Assembly (NCBI RefSeq): GCF_000471905.2
Contig: NW_006498608.1
Location: 4,322,966 to 4,386,965, forward strand
Source of the DNA: Amborella trichopoda
Lineage: Eukaryota; Streptophyta; Magnoliopsida; Amborellales; Amborellaceae
Direction of reading: 5' to 3'
DNA length: 64,000 nt
Both the position numbers and the translations under genes were made by a program. The stretch's first letter is position 1; each line of letters starts with the position of its first letter. The notes under the pieces are model-generated. The model did no database searches. It was given only the letters and a program-made list of their open reading frames with translations, and was not told where the DNA came from. This document shows positions 1 through 12,025 of the stretch, piece by piece.

Positions 1-127
1 TTCCCACATACTTATAACAGGAGCATGGCATGGTATCTATACAACAACAGAAGAAATAACGAGGTACCATTTTCATAAACTTTAATTTCTCAATGATGGG
101 AAGCATTAGAAGAGATGTGGAGCTTAC

Positions 128-3100
128 CAGGAGAAGCACGTTCAGTGTCAGAATGATGGCTCCAGCCGCAAGGACAGCAAAAGCAACAGCGAAAACTTCA
201 GACTGCCAGAATTACACAAAGCACTTCATGAGTATCTCGTGACCGATAAAACAAAACATACACAGACAACTAAGATCAGATGCAAAAGCTGTGTTTGGAA
301 GAAGTGCAAATCATTGGAGAAGTATATTGTCTCAATCCTACTAAAGAAGCAGGTAAACTGAGGTACAAACTTTGCCATTTAGGTTTCCAAATTTCCTCCA
401 ACAGTAAATGCAAGGGGTTCCACACAACAATCATGTAAACTTGTTGCTTCGTTCATCATATAACATTTGAGTTTTGCCACTTGTAATAAAGATATCAACA
501 AATGCATCCATCACACAAATACGCAAATAAATAAACATGCACGCACACACGTGTGTAAATAGTATTTCCTTCACTTACACAAACAAACACACATGCACGT
601 ACACACTGTTGCATTGCAGTGTCTCCACCAAAAAAAAACGACAAAAAAAAGGGAGGACAGTCTTTTGGAGAAATTATCTTTATTAGGCTTGGATTTTTGT
701 TTCTGTGGAGACCAACGCATCAATGGCACGTGTATGTGTGTGCATAACACCAAGCCTGATAAAGATAATTTTTCTCAATATTCCAATGCCTGTTCCTTTA
801 CCAATACCGACTGAAACCAGGTACTGTCTGGAAAGGTATGCCTGTGTAAGCCAATTGTTCATTTGAATTTACCATGAACTAATTGAATTACCTCTCAATG
901 GTTGGTCATATTTAACATGGACAAATGTTCAGAAGAAGCAAACATCACAAAATGAATTGCTCCTTCATCAGTCTTGAATAAGAAATGTCCTTATTAACGA
1001 GGATTGAAACGAGTTCCCCAATCCCTACTTGGATCACTGAACTTTTATCTAATTTTTATTTTAAAAAAAATCGGACTTCAATAAACTGGTGAAAAAGTGG
1101 CCAGCAGATTTTAGTAGTTAGGACTGGGCAATTGTGGAGTCTATAAGAAGCTCAAAATACTGGATGGAATATTGGAAGTCCGGAACAGGATCTTTAGGGG
1201 TATTGGGAATACAAAGAGGGGTAGTTTAAAGAGAATGGTAATTTGGGCTGGTTAGCTTTCATGATCTAAGGAGGCAACCAAAGAGTTGGAGGATGAATCT
1301 AGGGTGTTCTGGTTTAAGAAGATGATCATAAAAAAGGCACCATGTAGAAAATCTATGACATTATCCCCAAAGTCATTCCACCAAGCACAAATTCATTCCA
1401 AATTCAAATAAACCTAAAACCCACAATTTTGCACATTTAGTATTAAAAAAATGACCCAAAAATACCCTCAACGAGGGGCATTTCCACCCTTGGGCGGGGC
1501 ACAGGCCTGGGCGGCCGCCTAGGTGGGTTCAAGCGAGCGCCCAGGGATATCCACAGAGGCGGCGCTTTTTAAAGCACTGGATATTATGATATTATGACTT
1601 ACCATATCACCAAGTCATGGGTTTAAGTACACCGAAGACAGATACCTGATGGAGCCATACCAATTCATGACTGAATTGATTCAAAGAATCCCAAGATTAT
1701 TTTACAAATTGGATCCAAAGAAAGGCTATGACCATGTCAATTCAAGTTTCTTGGAGCATATGCTTGGTGGAATGAATTTGGGGATATTGGCTTGTAAGTC
1801 CACAGTCTCTTGCCAAATTATGATTCATGGAGTACCTAAAGGCTACTTTAAAAGCATAAGAAGCTCAAAAGTAGAAGTTCTGTTACTTTATTGTTACCAG
1901 AAAGGCGCCGGATTGAGGGGGGCTTCCCAGGCAGCAGTATATGGTCTCTAATTGTTTACACACGGATTGAGGGCTTCCCAGGCAGCAGTATATGGTCTCT
2001 AATTGTTTACACACGAGCTCTCCGATTGATCGAAGCATAGTTACCGGGATCTCCTATCTAAGGTGGCGCTCTTACTCCTGCAACACAATTCCGTGGTTCT
2101 GGTGCCAAAACTCGTTTCTAATTTGTTCACACTCTTTCATGGTAGGTAATGAATTCCAAGATGGAAGGTAGAAGAAAAGAGCGCAATATTTTTCCAGGCG
2201 GGAAATTAATCCCGAGCACAAATCAAGAGGCAGATAAAGAAAGTTAAGATTCAGGTTTGATAGATGGCATGTGGAGTATTCCTAGAATTAAAGCAATGAA
2301 GCAGGATCATAAATGTAGATGGCGGTATACTACTAGGAGAGATGGCCATGGAGCACTAGTTGGATTTGAACATTGAAAGGATGTATACGACAAAATATTC
2401 ATAATGCCTATGAATCAATTTCATTAGTAGGAAATTATCAGCATGCTGTTTATTTTCCTAATCCCTTGGGCATGGAATGGAAGCCTGCACCAGGTTGTCA
2501 AAGATTCATCAAAGAGTGAAGCCACGACAACTTGTGGAATGGGTGCCTCCCCCAGAGGAGTATTCTGACAAACATCACACTGCTCCAAAGGAAACTGGGG
2601 CCCATTGGGTTTTGGACGCATGATAAGGATGGTCCAAGACCATGATAAATTAAAGGCTTATGTGGAATCATTTGTCATTTACTCCACATAGGACAACACA
2701 GCCGTAACAGATAGTGAAGGATTTAGGTCAACAGATGTTAAGCTTAATGTCATCCGTGGAAAGTGAGGAATGGGGGGAGAACTTCTATGGGAAATCGAGG
2801 ATTTGTGCTCACAACTTTTTTATTATGGGCATTATGTTTTCTTTTTTTTTAGAAAAATTTATTGAAGACAATATTAGTATAGTAATGTAGGAAAAAACTT
2901 CATAATATTCAAGTATTTTATTTGATCGAAGTCACTAAAGTTATGAACTGATTAATAGACACACTATGATCAATTCCCTACTTTGAGGCTTTATTTTTTA
3001 CTCGATACCCATAACACCTGGTTCTGGTCCAAACTGAAGAATCAAACTGTTGTCTAGTTTTTGTGACAAAAGAGAGCTCGTATATGCAGCCAAGAAACCT

Positions 3101-6100
3101 GGTTTGCTTTTAAAAACTTTAATTCATAAAAGAACTCAATCCATACAAAATTTCTAAGTGGTCAAGGACAAGTGAATCGCCTCAAGAAAAGATTACAACA
3201 GCAATGAGAAATTGCACACAAAAGAAAATCATTGACATCAAAGATTAAAAAGAATATACAAAAAAGAATATTGACATAAATGGAATTCCATCATAAGTTC
3301 AAATAATTTTCTATGAAAGATAAGAGAACTTCTAGATTAATCTTAAACTCATTCAAAACTTCTTTGCCAATTTTTTGGTTTATTTCCAGCAGAATATGTA
3401 TGATCATACCAGTTTCAGAGGAAATTACAAGGTACAACATGGGCATTTACTAATTCTAGTAGCATTACTACACAAAACGAGAAAAGGAAAATGAAAAGAA
3501 ACATTTTAATGTCATGAAAAAACATACATTAAATAAATCCTGATTGCAATGAAGAAAAGTAAGAGAGAAGTATGAATTGCACATCCTTCCAAATCAATCA
3601 GACAGCTCAGTTTGGACCTAATAAACTTTAAATTCATTACAAGACATAGTGATCAAAAGAAAACTGTCATACCTAATCTACACTGCAGGTTATTAAATCA
3701 CAGCCAGCAAACCAACACTTTTTTTTTTCCAGGTCATGTGTTGGGATTCGAACCTAAGGCCGCTGTGTAGCAGCCTCTAAACCCCAATTGCTAAACAAAG
3801 AGGTTGAACCCAGACAAACCATAAGATTAAGATTGCGAAATGAGATTAAAATGAAATCAGCTGACACATCGCCCAAATCATTGGCACATAGCAATATAGC
3901 TTTTCTTTTGTGGTACATAGCAATATGGATGTTCTAGTACTACTTTTAGACATTCTAGAGCTTCTTTGGAACTAGAATACCGGAACTCTAAAGCTCATTC
4001 TAGAACAGAACATGTTTCTAAAAGGCAAATCACCAGAGCATTAGGTAATCCAAGTAATTATAGGAAGCCAACTGTCAAGGAACATAAGGTATGGGCACAA
4101 CTTGAAACAACCTTGTAGATGTAGGTGGCAATTCATAGTTACAGACATATAATGATGCCATTTGGAGCCCAGCCTATGAAGGGCGAAGGGACCCAATTGG
4201 TTTAGTAATAATCATGACAAATGACCCATAGGAAGATAAAAGAACATATTATAAAAAGAAGTAGAAAACAATCAACTCCATAAAAACAAGGGATTGTACA
4301 CAATGAGACCATTTACCTTCGGTACAAGCAGGTCACGATTACTTATAACCATCCGATGTGAAATTTCATTTCATAGCTTGAGTGTGTCACAAAGTTCGAG
4401 AAAATTTCTTTTGAACTTTGAAATTGGTCAATGCAATAAATGCAGCCACCCAATTTCACAACCAATGGTCAGGATTAATCGTGACCACCTCGCACCAAAA
4501 GTAAGTAGTCTCATTATATACTTTCCCTAAAAATAATCCATATCACATTTTCAAATATATATTTTTTTCCAAGGCAATTCATTCATATTTTGATAAATAT
4601 AAATCATAAGATCATCATCCTCAAAGCCTTCTCCCAAACTATTTGGAGAAGGCTATACATATCCTGGTCTGCCATTCTGTTATCAAGGGCTATACCCTCA
4701 GTGAGGCCATATCATGAATATTTTTGGAAAAGTTTTACGTTGGCTGCCTACCTAACACAACCCACCTCCTTTACCCGGGCTTAGGACAAGTTTAGGGAAA
4801 CTTTAAGGCCCTTACCCTTCATAGACTAAAATATAAATTAGAAGATGAAACACATAATATATAGCATGAATTATAAATGGTAACTTAGTACTTCACAGCT
4901 ACAAAATGCTTAAGGATCTAGAATGACAAACTGATGTGTAACTACCAAGTAATTTAAGCAATTGAACATCAATATATGTTGGTCCAAATTGCTGAAAATT
5001 TTTCAAATAGCAAAAGAAAACCCTAAAACATTACTTGAACAGAAAGAGGAAAAAGAAAAGTTTACAGAAAACAGTTTTTGTTTGAGAGTCATACTACAAG
5101 TATGCCACTCTGGATATAATGGCTATCCATGAAACACCCTCCAATACATGCGTGGCACCATCTCATTCCGGATTTGCAAAGTTATTTCTCCGAAGTAAAT
5201 AATCTTTATATTTAGTGATACGAGTCAATTTCATTAAAGATAAGCTACAAGAGCATATCATCTTAGATTACATTCATGTTTACCATACAATCCATGGATA
5301 TTCATCTGAATCATGAAAATACAACCAAGCTTAAGTGCGTAACTAGATTGAGGGAACTCATGATCATATATTTCCTAAAGTTGGAGGTCAAACATGCACG
5401 AATGCATGAACGCGCACACACATGCAGGCATGCACACACACCCCTCCCATACCAAGACTTCAGGAAATACATCTTATAAGAAGAATGTGCATCAATTACT
5501 AAAATCATAATATACAACAAATCCCCTCCCTCAGATTGTATCCATCTATGGAATAATATAACATATATATATATATATATATAGGAAAATGATCCTGTGA
5601 GCCAGTTGGCTCACAAGAAAAAATGAGCCCAACAGCCCAAATTGAATCTAGACCGATCTGACGATCACGGATGTCTGGTAATGTTTGAATTTTAATTTTT
5701 TTTTCTACAAATCCAAGTCACTTGAAATTTTAGGCGTGTGTTCTTCTCATCATGCCTCACCTAATAAAAATATATAAAAATAATAATCCGCAAAAAATAA
5801 ATTGATCAAAATACCCCTGAAACTCTACGGGGGTATTTTGGTCAATTTTTTTCAATGTAAAATATTTTTTTGATATTTTTAAAGATTCATCTATTTTTGA
5901 TGAACACATGACCTAAAATTTCAAATGATTTGGATTTGTAGAAAAAAAATTTAAAATCCAAGCACTATCGGGCAGGGCATCAGTGATCGTCAAATCGCCC
6001 CAGATTCAATCTGGGCCGTTGGGGCTCATTTTTACTTGTGAGCCCACTGGCTCACATGATCATTTTTCATATATATATATAGCAATGATCCAATGCAACG

Positions 6101-6667
6101 ATTGTATCATAATATAATGCAACGACACTTTCAGAAAACCATGTTTGTAGTAATTGTATGACCTCAAATTTTGTACACTCTCTTTATCTCAATAATCAAT
6201 CCCCAAAGAAAAAAAAGTTCAATTTGAACTCTAGATATAGTCGAAATGAGTCCCCTCCATAAACGGATTTAGACCATTCATTTTGTGAATTTCAAGATCT
6301 TAGCCTCTATAAACTTAAAATCATTTATTTCTTTTTTAACATTGTTTATCTAATGGTAATAAAGACATCCAAAAAAATTGAAAATGAAAAAAATCCTTCA
6401 AAAGGCTTAGTTCTAAGCATCTTACCAAAATGAACGGCCTATGTTACTTGGGCTAAGAAAATACTTTCTAGGTTGTGTTTTCAATTTTTTCTTTTTTTTG
6501 TGATTGTTCATTAGATTGAAAAAAGTGTATATGTTAAAATTNNNNNNNNNNNNNNNNNNNNNNNNNNNNNAAAAGTACCAACCCCGTAACGTACTTACTA
6601 ACTACTTCGGGACCCGAGTTGGGTCGTCATANGTTCATATGAGNTGTGGCGTACTACCTACTTTCCT

Positions 6668-6707
<40 letters not shown>

Positions 6708-8521
6708 TATATACGAAAAGACTTAAAAATTCCTATAGGCGAACTGCTACATCGTTTCGCCTCCCTCACGGACATTACGGTTTTGCCTAAAAACCACCAC
6801 AGACCTATGGGAGCCGTGGCGGTCCCTGTATATTTTTTGCGTCAATTTTGCGTCAAAAAAATCCCACCACGGACATGCTATATCGGTGACGGACCACCAC
6901 GGACATGCTATATCCATGACGGTCTTTAATCCATGCCGTCCAAAAAAATCAGACGGCATGGGGCCTCTGGGCGAAAATACAGCTATATCCATGACGGTCT
7001 TTAATCCACGCCGTCCAAAAAAATCGGACGGCACCGAGCCTATGGGCAAAAATAAAGTTCATTTTCACCCATAGCTATGTGTGTGTGTGTGTGTGTTTAT
7101 CCTAACACACAGAGAAAGAAACCTATCAGAATAGGTCTTTAAATATCACAAACGAAAAGCAAGATGTTATCTGGTTATTCTCTCTTCCTTTTTCTATTTA
7201 TAATGTTCACCAAGAGAAGTAAATTATAATATGTGACTTCCACGGTTCTAAGAGAAGATCTAAGAAATGAACATTTGAAATGAAATACAAATTCACATTC
7301 CACCCACAGCCATCCTCCTCCCCTACAATGGACCTATTCATACCCTCCAAGTTTTCCTAGTCAGACAGCCTATTCCACTAGTTTAACTAAGTTGCCTCTT
7401 TGAGTTCATGCATTTTAGGTTGCATATTTTGCAACCAATGGATACCACCTAAGTTTTCTTGTTATTTTCTGAATTACATCTACCCAAGAAAATTTGAAAA
7501 ATGCAAAGATCTTATTTATTCATATTATCCAAAAACTCCAATCCATTCATTCTGTCTTTCTAGAACTGAAGTTCCACCGATTCTCGATTCTATGAATTAT
7601 TCACCTACTGATCATAAACAATAAGCTTTCCAACCCTGTTTTTGTAACATAGCATCTCTAAAATAGAATGTCAATATAAAGCATGTTCACAAAAAACATA
7701 CTAGTCGCTTCTATTCAATATAACCAATATTTCAGGACCAATATAAAGTTACTGATGAGGAAAGAAATCATAATAAATAAAAATGAAAGAGATGTATCAG
7801 TACCAATACAAATCATTTTATTCTTCTATTTTAATCTACTTTATTGATAAAACCCATGTCCCAGAACTACTATAAAGACAAGATGAATAATGTAGTCATA
7901 ATAAAATAACACAAAAACAAAAAATCGAAGCTATTGGTACACTACACAAGAATACCAGATCTTTCAAACATTATTCATTTTTCAGATACGAAATTTCCGA
8001 AAGCATCGGAAGCTCACCTTCTTCACCGAAGCAGACCAAGACAAAGTAAGACCAAGAAAGATGATGAAGAAAAATGGACCCCAAAGATCCCAATCTCTCA
8101 AAGCCTTTCCTGGATCCTCACGATATGGGTTAGGAAAAACCACGAGCTTAAGATTGCTCACTATTCTCGACATATCTCTCTTCACAGTGTCCCAAACTGG
8201 CTCAGTGAGAGTGTTCGTTGACGAACCAAATCCATTTGACCCAATGCTCGGCTTTGAGCTCACCGGTGGTTCAGAAGGCACAGGAGGAACAGGTGTAGAA
8301 GAAGTTACAGGTTTATGATAAGCTGGAGGAATCGAAGATGCAATAAATGGAGAAGAAGAGACTGGGATTGAAGCCCTTGGAGGACTTGGTGGCCTTGCTG
8401 GTAAAACAGTTTGAGGCCCTTGGAGGGAAGCAGATTGAACACTGGCATGAATAAGGCTCTCGATTTCATCGATGTCGGATTGAGAAGATGGGTGGAGAGG
8501 GATTGTATCGTTATGGGACAT
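128..8521 (-). CDS. YIP4: YIP4/YIPF6-type Yip1-domain membrane protein, 5' part (two exons seen)
   Basis: Plant YIP4 proteins are multi-pass Yip1-domain proteins of the trans-Golgi network that act with ECHIDNA in secretory traffic (family knowledge). Exon 1 is 8018-8521 (168 codons); exon 2 is 128-202 (25 codons). Both are phase 0 with GT-AG borders (donor GTGAGC, then GTAAGC). The ATG at 8521 was chosen because the product opens [20 protein letters not shown], the conserved start of plant homologues. A Pro/Ser-rich cytosolic stretch (about residues 35-100) is followed by the family blocks [34 protein letters not shown] and [10 protein letters not shown]. Membrane segment 1 is about residues 148-165, and exon 2 encodes most of segment 2 ([20 protein letters not shown]). 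The rest of the protein lies beyond base 1. Intron 1 is 7815 bp and full of transposon debris. The family call is very secure; a/b paralogue assignment is not attempted. Confidence 0.95.
1649..1951 (+). mobile_element. LINE (L1-type) reverse-transcriptase fragment
   Basis: The translation contains [20 protein letters not shown] and, further on, a VPKGYF block. These match the plant L1 reverse-transcriptase pattern in which K-L-D-x-x-K-A-Y-D-x-V-N precedes a G-x-P-x-G-x-F motif. The frame then decays, and neither the catalytic ADD box nor an endonuclease is present. It is a short, dead fragment inside the YIP4 intron, in the antisense direction to the gene. Confidence 0.75.
1910..2014. repeat. 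Two-copy tandem duplication, 54 and 51 bp
   Basis: Units at 1910-1963 and 1964-2014 share the block gcttcccaggcagcagtata and the end attgtttacacac. They differ only by three extra G residues in the first unit, so the duplication is recent. It lies at the 3' end of the LINE fragment. Confidence 0.9.
3740..3795 (-). repeat. tRNA-like segment with pol III A- and B-box motifs (SINE candidate)
   Basis: On the minus strand, TAGCAATTGG (3784-3793) resembles a pol III A box and GGTTCGAATCC (3744-3754) is a good B box, about 30 bases apart. A T-rich stretch at 3719-3728 lies just beyond. No complete tRNA cloverleaf is apparent, so a tRNA-derived SINE or tRNA relic is more likely than a functional tRNA gene. 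Confidence 0.4.
4298..4520. mobile_element. MITE with about 70-bp imperfect inverted ends
   Basis: The left end begins caatgagaccatttacctt and contains ggtcacgatta. The reverse complement of the right end begins AATGAGACTACTTACTTTTG and also contains GGTCACGATTA, and the match continues to GTGAAATT on both arms. There is no coding sequence. Related but more decayed sequence occurs at about 31,460-31,660 and 62,605-62,800. Confidence 0.65.
4600..4795 (-). mobile_element. RTE-type retrotransposon 3' end, truncated
   Basis: Read on the minus strand this ends in an ATGATG-type trinucleotide tail. It contains the block ccctcagtgaggccatat, whose complement matches the gacctcactgagg block of the plus-strand RTE at 54.6-55.6 kb. 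The high-coordinate side carries ttttacgttggctgcctacc, which recurs at about 23,317. Only the 3' untranslated part remains. Confidence 0.6.
5563..5583. repeat. (TA)n microsatellite
   Basis: An AT dinucleotide run abuts the left end of the foldback element; a matching run continues at its right end (from about 6069). The element appears to have inserted in a TA microsatellite. Confidence 0.85.
5584..6069. mobile_element. Foldback MITE with arms of about 230 bp
   Basis: The whole 486-bp segment is one large imperfect inverted repeat. The left end gaaaatgatcctgtgagcc pairs with the right end, whose reverse complement reads GAAAAATGATCATGTGAGCC, and similarity continues to the centre, where aaaatacccctgaaac faces ctacgggggtatttt. 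It encodes nothing and needs a transposase from elsewhere. Its superfamily cannot be fixed by eye. Confidence 0.85.
6542..6570. other. Assembly gap (29 N) with nearby ambiguous bases
   Basis: A run of 29 N is followed by single N calls at 6632 and 6644, so the sequence between about 6540 and 6720 is of low quality. A TA-repeat run follows directly and probably caused the gap. Confidence 0.99.
6671..6713. repeat. (TA)n microsatellite
   Basis: About 20 TA units with one slip, bordering low-quality sequence. Confidence 0.95.
6735..7075. mobile_element. GC-rich repeat block, probable subterminal part of a DNA transposon
   Basis: The block is GC-rich in AT-rich surroundings. It holds several copies of ccacggacatgctatat and two tandem 75-bp units (6907-6981 and 6982-7055), each with a short hairpin in which gccgtc and gacggc flank an A-rich loop. 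Such hairpin arrays are typical of the subterminal regions of CACTA or similar DNA transposons (family knowledge). No transposase is seen. The ORFs read through it on both strands reflect the repeat only. Confidence 0.5.
7077..7097. repeat. (GT)n microsatellite
   Basis: A run of about ten GT units next to the GC-rich repeat block. Confidence 0.9.
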
Positions 8522-9260
8522 TTTCACTAAATTTGGAGATAATTTGCAGAGAATTGGATCTGAGATTCAGAAATTGAGATGAATGATGGATTGAGCTGTG
8601 ATGAATTTGGAGAAAGCGACTATACCGGAGATCAATGTGGTACGATCTGAAAAGAGAAAAGAAAAAGAGAAGATCAGATTGCTTACAAAGCATGCAAACC
8701 CTAAGTAGATCACAACTGTTCCTCTGCAGCAAAAACTGCAATGCATATAGATAAATTATGAATAAATGACATATACGAAGAAATAAGAATCAAAACAAAA
8801 AGAAGAAAATAGGCACTTATAAACCATAAAACAGGACAAGATTTCAGAATTGAGCTAAAGAAACTGTAGATAATGCAAAAACCCAATCAAATCCATCCCT
8901 GTAACTCCACGGAAACTGGTTAAGGCACAATAAAACCGATTTAGGACACAGGAAAATCCTAAGAATTGGTAGAATGATGCAACTGAGTATATCACATAAA
9001 AAAAATCAAATTGGTGAATGAAGTGAATATTCAATGCAAAATACGGACAAAATGGGGGATTTAAAACGTACCCTAAATCCAAACGAGACTGTAAATTTGC
9101 AGAGAAATATACTCAGAGACCATTTATAATCGTTTTCGGAAGAGAAAACGGCCGATACTTTCCGTGATTTATTGAGATTGCAATTCTTCTCATAAACGCG
9201 GTAAAAAACGTCGTTCAGAAGAAATCGCCATTGCGTCGCGCGACCTGCAAAGCACATAAA
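8522..9260 (-). promoter_or_regulatory. 5' UTR and promoter region of the YIP4-type gene
   Basis: This is the sequence immediately upstream of the ATG on the minus strand. A possible untranslated first exon lies at about 9074-9250 and ends at a GTACGT donor (plus-strand acgtac at about 9068-9073), which would put a 5' UTR intron between it and the ATG. Minus-strand ORFs in this stretch do not resemble known proteins and are probably UTR. The donor is seen; the exon is inferred. Confidence 0.35.
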
Positions 9261-9501
9261 ATGGGAGTTGAAATTTCGGCGAAATTTTAAAGCCTTAAAT
9301 ATTCGGCGAAATGTGAGAAATAATGTAAAATAAAAGTGAAGGGGTCCATCACCGTCAATCGTTGGCTATTTGAAAATATATGTTATGAGCGTGTTCCAAT
9401 AACCATTTCTTGCTATAACTTTGCACCATCATCGTAAACACACTGATGGAACGGTGATAACCACCCGCTGCATTGATTTGTCTCGACTTTAAAGGCAAAT
9501 C

Positions 9502-9585
9502 TTGTGTTTGCGATTGTGATGAACTAAATTATAGGAGTCGATTTTGTGTTTGGGATTGTGATTAACGAAATTATAGGAGCTGATT
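9502..9585. repeat. Two-copy tandem duplication, 42 bp
   Basis: Both units contain ttgtgtttg, gattgtgat and aaattatagga in the same order, at 9502-9543 and 9544-9585. Confidence 0.8.
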
Positions 9586-11220
9586 TGGGTGAATCCTATT
9601 TAGGTTAGATCAAGTTTTTGGGTCCTTAAAAATATAGAAGGTTATGGGGTTTCTCGCTCTATAAATAAGTTTTATTCTAGAGAGAAATATACGGCAACGT
9701 ATAGAGAAAAAAAGTGTGTTTGGGTGTTTATTGAGAGAGGAAGACTCCGTACGAGATTGGGTTTTGTTTGTCTGATTTTTTCAAGTAAGTGTTTATAATT
9801 TTTTTTTTTTTTTTTTGAAATTAGTGAAAAAAATATCAATCTTTGAATTAATGAAGAAAACATGGATAATTTTCGTTGTCTTTAGGTGTAGTGAGATATG
9901 TGACGATGCATATAAATTCTAATGTTTTTTTTAGTTTTTTCCTATTTTATTTTTTATTTTTTTGCTTGTCGTCGATTCTATTTTTTTTGTATTTCATGTC
10001 AAAAATCAACCGGTCTGGTTTAGAGCTTTGCGCACAACATTACTTGCATATTGTAGATTTTTTTATTTTTTTAAATTTTTTATTTTTATCGTTATATCGA
10101 TTTGCGGAAGAAAATAGGTTTAGAGGCTTTTGGTGATTGCTGGCCGAACATCTGATCGATTCCCGCCTTTTTCTTTTCTCCTCTCCCAAGTTCCTTCATG
10201 CGTGCCTTATGATGTATTAATCAAAGAAAAAGAAGTACTTCCCTGTGATGTTACCAAATATTCTCCCTCCATCTTTATGATTTCATTAAGTTAGGGAAAT
10301 CACAACCGTACATTACCTAGTTCTTGAAACCTGATGATTTTAACTAGGGAAATCTATCCAAATAGATGTTGATTAAATTTCAATTTTTGGATAATTTGCC
10401 AAATTAATTATAGGAATAGATATAATTCAAAGAATTTACTTTAGGGATAAATTATTTTTTAATATACCCTTTCTTAAGATAGGTTGAATTTTTAACAACA
10501 AATTTTCATTATAAAGAAATATTAAGAAAGCACGATATTTCTTCACTTTTACATGTCTAAATTGTAAAAAATTAACTTAATTTTATGTATGTATGAAGAT
10601 CTATTTATTAGTCTTTTATAAAGATCTACGCAGCTTTCATATCCTTATTGTAAATTACTTAAGTTTTTTAAACAATAAAGTTCTTAATTAAAAAATAAAC
10701 AAAGTAAGGAAGTGCCAATGACTTTCTTTTTAAACATAAAAATTAAAAAGCGCAAAAATTTAAAATTATCTTAATCTTTCATATGTAAGGAGACTTTATT
10801 TATTAGGACTTTATAAAGAGATATTTCTAGCTTAAATCTCCATATCCTATTTGATTGGATCCTCAAATGACGCTAAATTTATTGTATAATTTTTTCTTAA
10901 CGGTTCTGATTATAGTAATTGAAATTGAAGGGTATAGTTGCACGATGTTAACATACAAAAGGGCTTTTAGTACATATTACGATAAATTTCTATTAAACAT
11001 ATTTTTTAATGATCATAAAAGTTGCCATTATCTTATTTTTATTACTAATATTATCATGTGAAAATAGAATTTTGAAAATTAATTTTCCTTGACAAAACAA
11101 TGTTCTAATAAATAACGTTATTTGACTACAGTAGATGAACCTAAAACACTTTTAAAATAAATATTTCAAGTATGAAAAATAAAATGTTTTTTATTTTTAA
11201 AAAAAAATAATGAGAGCTAA

Positions 11221-11304
11221 TTTGTGTGAAAATATTTCCACACCTAATTACATAAGGGAATTTTTTCACATGAAAATATTTCCCAAGCAATATTTTCACA
11301 CAAA
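11221..11304. repeat. Perfect 16-bp inverted repeat with 52-bp spacer
   Basis: The sequence tttgtgtgaaaatatt (11221-11236) is exactly complementary to aatattttcacacaaa (11289-11304). It could be the ends of a tiny MITE or a stem-loop; no target duplication was found. Confidence 0.7.
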
Positions 11305-12020
11305 CCATTACATAAATTGTTAAAGGAAATTATAGAAATCCAGAAACTAATGGAGTTTCATATCCTAAACTAGTCTAGGCAATAAATAAGGGAAGTCTAA
11401 TTATATATTCTCATATCTTCAAGTCTTCAAGTCTTCTTTTAATATTTCTTATTTCCTTAATCTCTTTCTTTTATCCTATAAACTTAGTGTTAACTTTATT
11501 ATTTTTCTATATCTTTTTCTCTTTTTTTATCCTATAAGCTTAGTGTTAACTTTTTCTTTTTCTATATATTTTTCTCTTGTTACTTTTCATTATTATGCTG
11601 ATTTCTTACTTTTTTTATTTCTTATTTTTTTTTTTTTTATTTTCATTAGATCCAATCAAGCAGTATCTATTATTCCTCTGGTTTCCCTAATTCGAATTCT
11701 ATGTCACTTTGGGATTCGTGTTCTCTCTCTATCTCTGAATCTGATGAGTTCTCTTGTTTTTTCTTGACATCTTTCTTTCAAAACTAGTTATAATTTTCTC
11801 TTAAGCCATGTATTTCCCCTTTCTTTTATGCAGATTAGAGCTTCCCTCCCTTTTGGATCTCCTGGTTTCTTTTAGAAGTGAATAATTAAAAGTGGAATAC
11901 TGATTACACCACGGCAAACAATAGCTTAGAAAGGAATTTGGATGAAGGACCCAAAATAAATCCAACCACCAAAAAATCGAAGAAATTAATGATATCAGAT
12001 GATGGCCTCTAGGATAAATT

Positions 12021-12025
12021 TATAC
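12021..12025. repeat. Target-site duplication, left copy
   Basis: TATAC directly before the 5' LTR, identical to 19941-19945. Confidence 0.9.

Larger units (their letters stand above)
203..8017 (-). other. Expanded intron 1 of the YIP4-type gene
   Basis: A single 7815-bp intron separates two exons that join in frame. It holds a LINE reverse-transcriptase fragment, a 54/51-bp tandem duplication, a tRNA-like SINE-type segment, a MITE with about 70-bp inverted ends, an RTE 3' end, a foldback element, an assembly gap and GC-rich hairpin repeats, each listed separately. The stretches 203-1640, 2040-3730 and 7100-8000 show no coding potential that I can support. Confidence 0.85.
9261..12020. other. 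AT-rich intergenic region without a supported gene
   Basis: No ORF here resembles a protein. It contains a 42-bp tandem duplication (9502-9585), a TATAAATA box followed by transcript-leader-like sequence (9660-9667, possibly a decayed LTR promoter), a 16-bp perfect inverted repeat (11221-11236 with 11289-11304) and a 56-bp tandem duplication (11471-11526 and 11527-11580). Confidence 0.6.

Noticed and set aside
571..814. Overlapping short ORFs on both strands
   Set aside because: Low-complexity CA/GT-rich sequence within the YIP4 intron.
6747..7074. ORFs on both strands across the GC-rich block
   Set aside because: Both reflect tandem hairpin repeats and have no protein similarity.
9006..9257. 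Minus-strand ORF of 83 codons upstream of the YIP4-type gene
   Set aside because: It coincides with the inferred untranslated exon, has a donor inside it and shows no domain.
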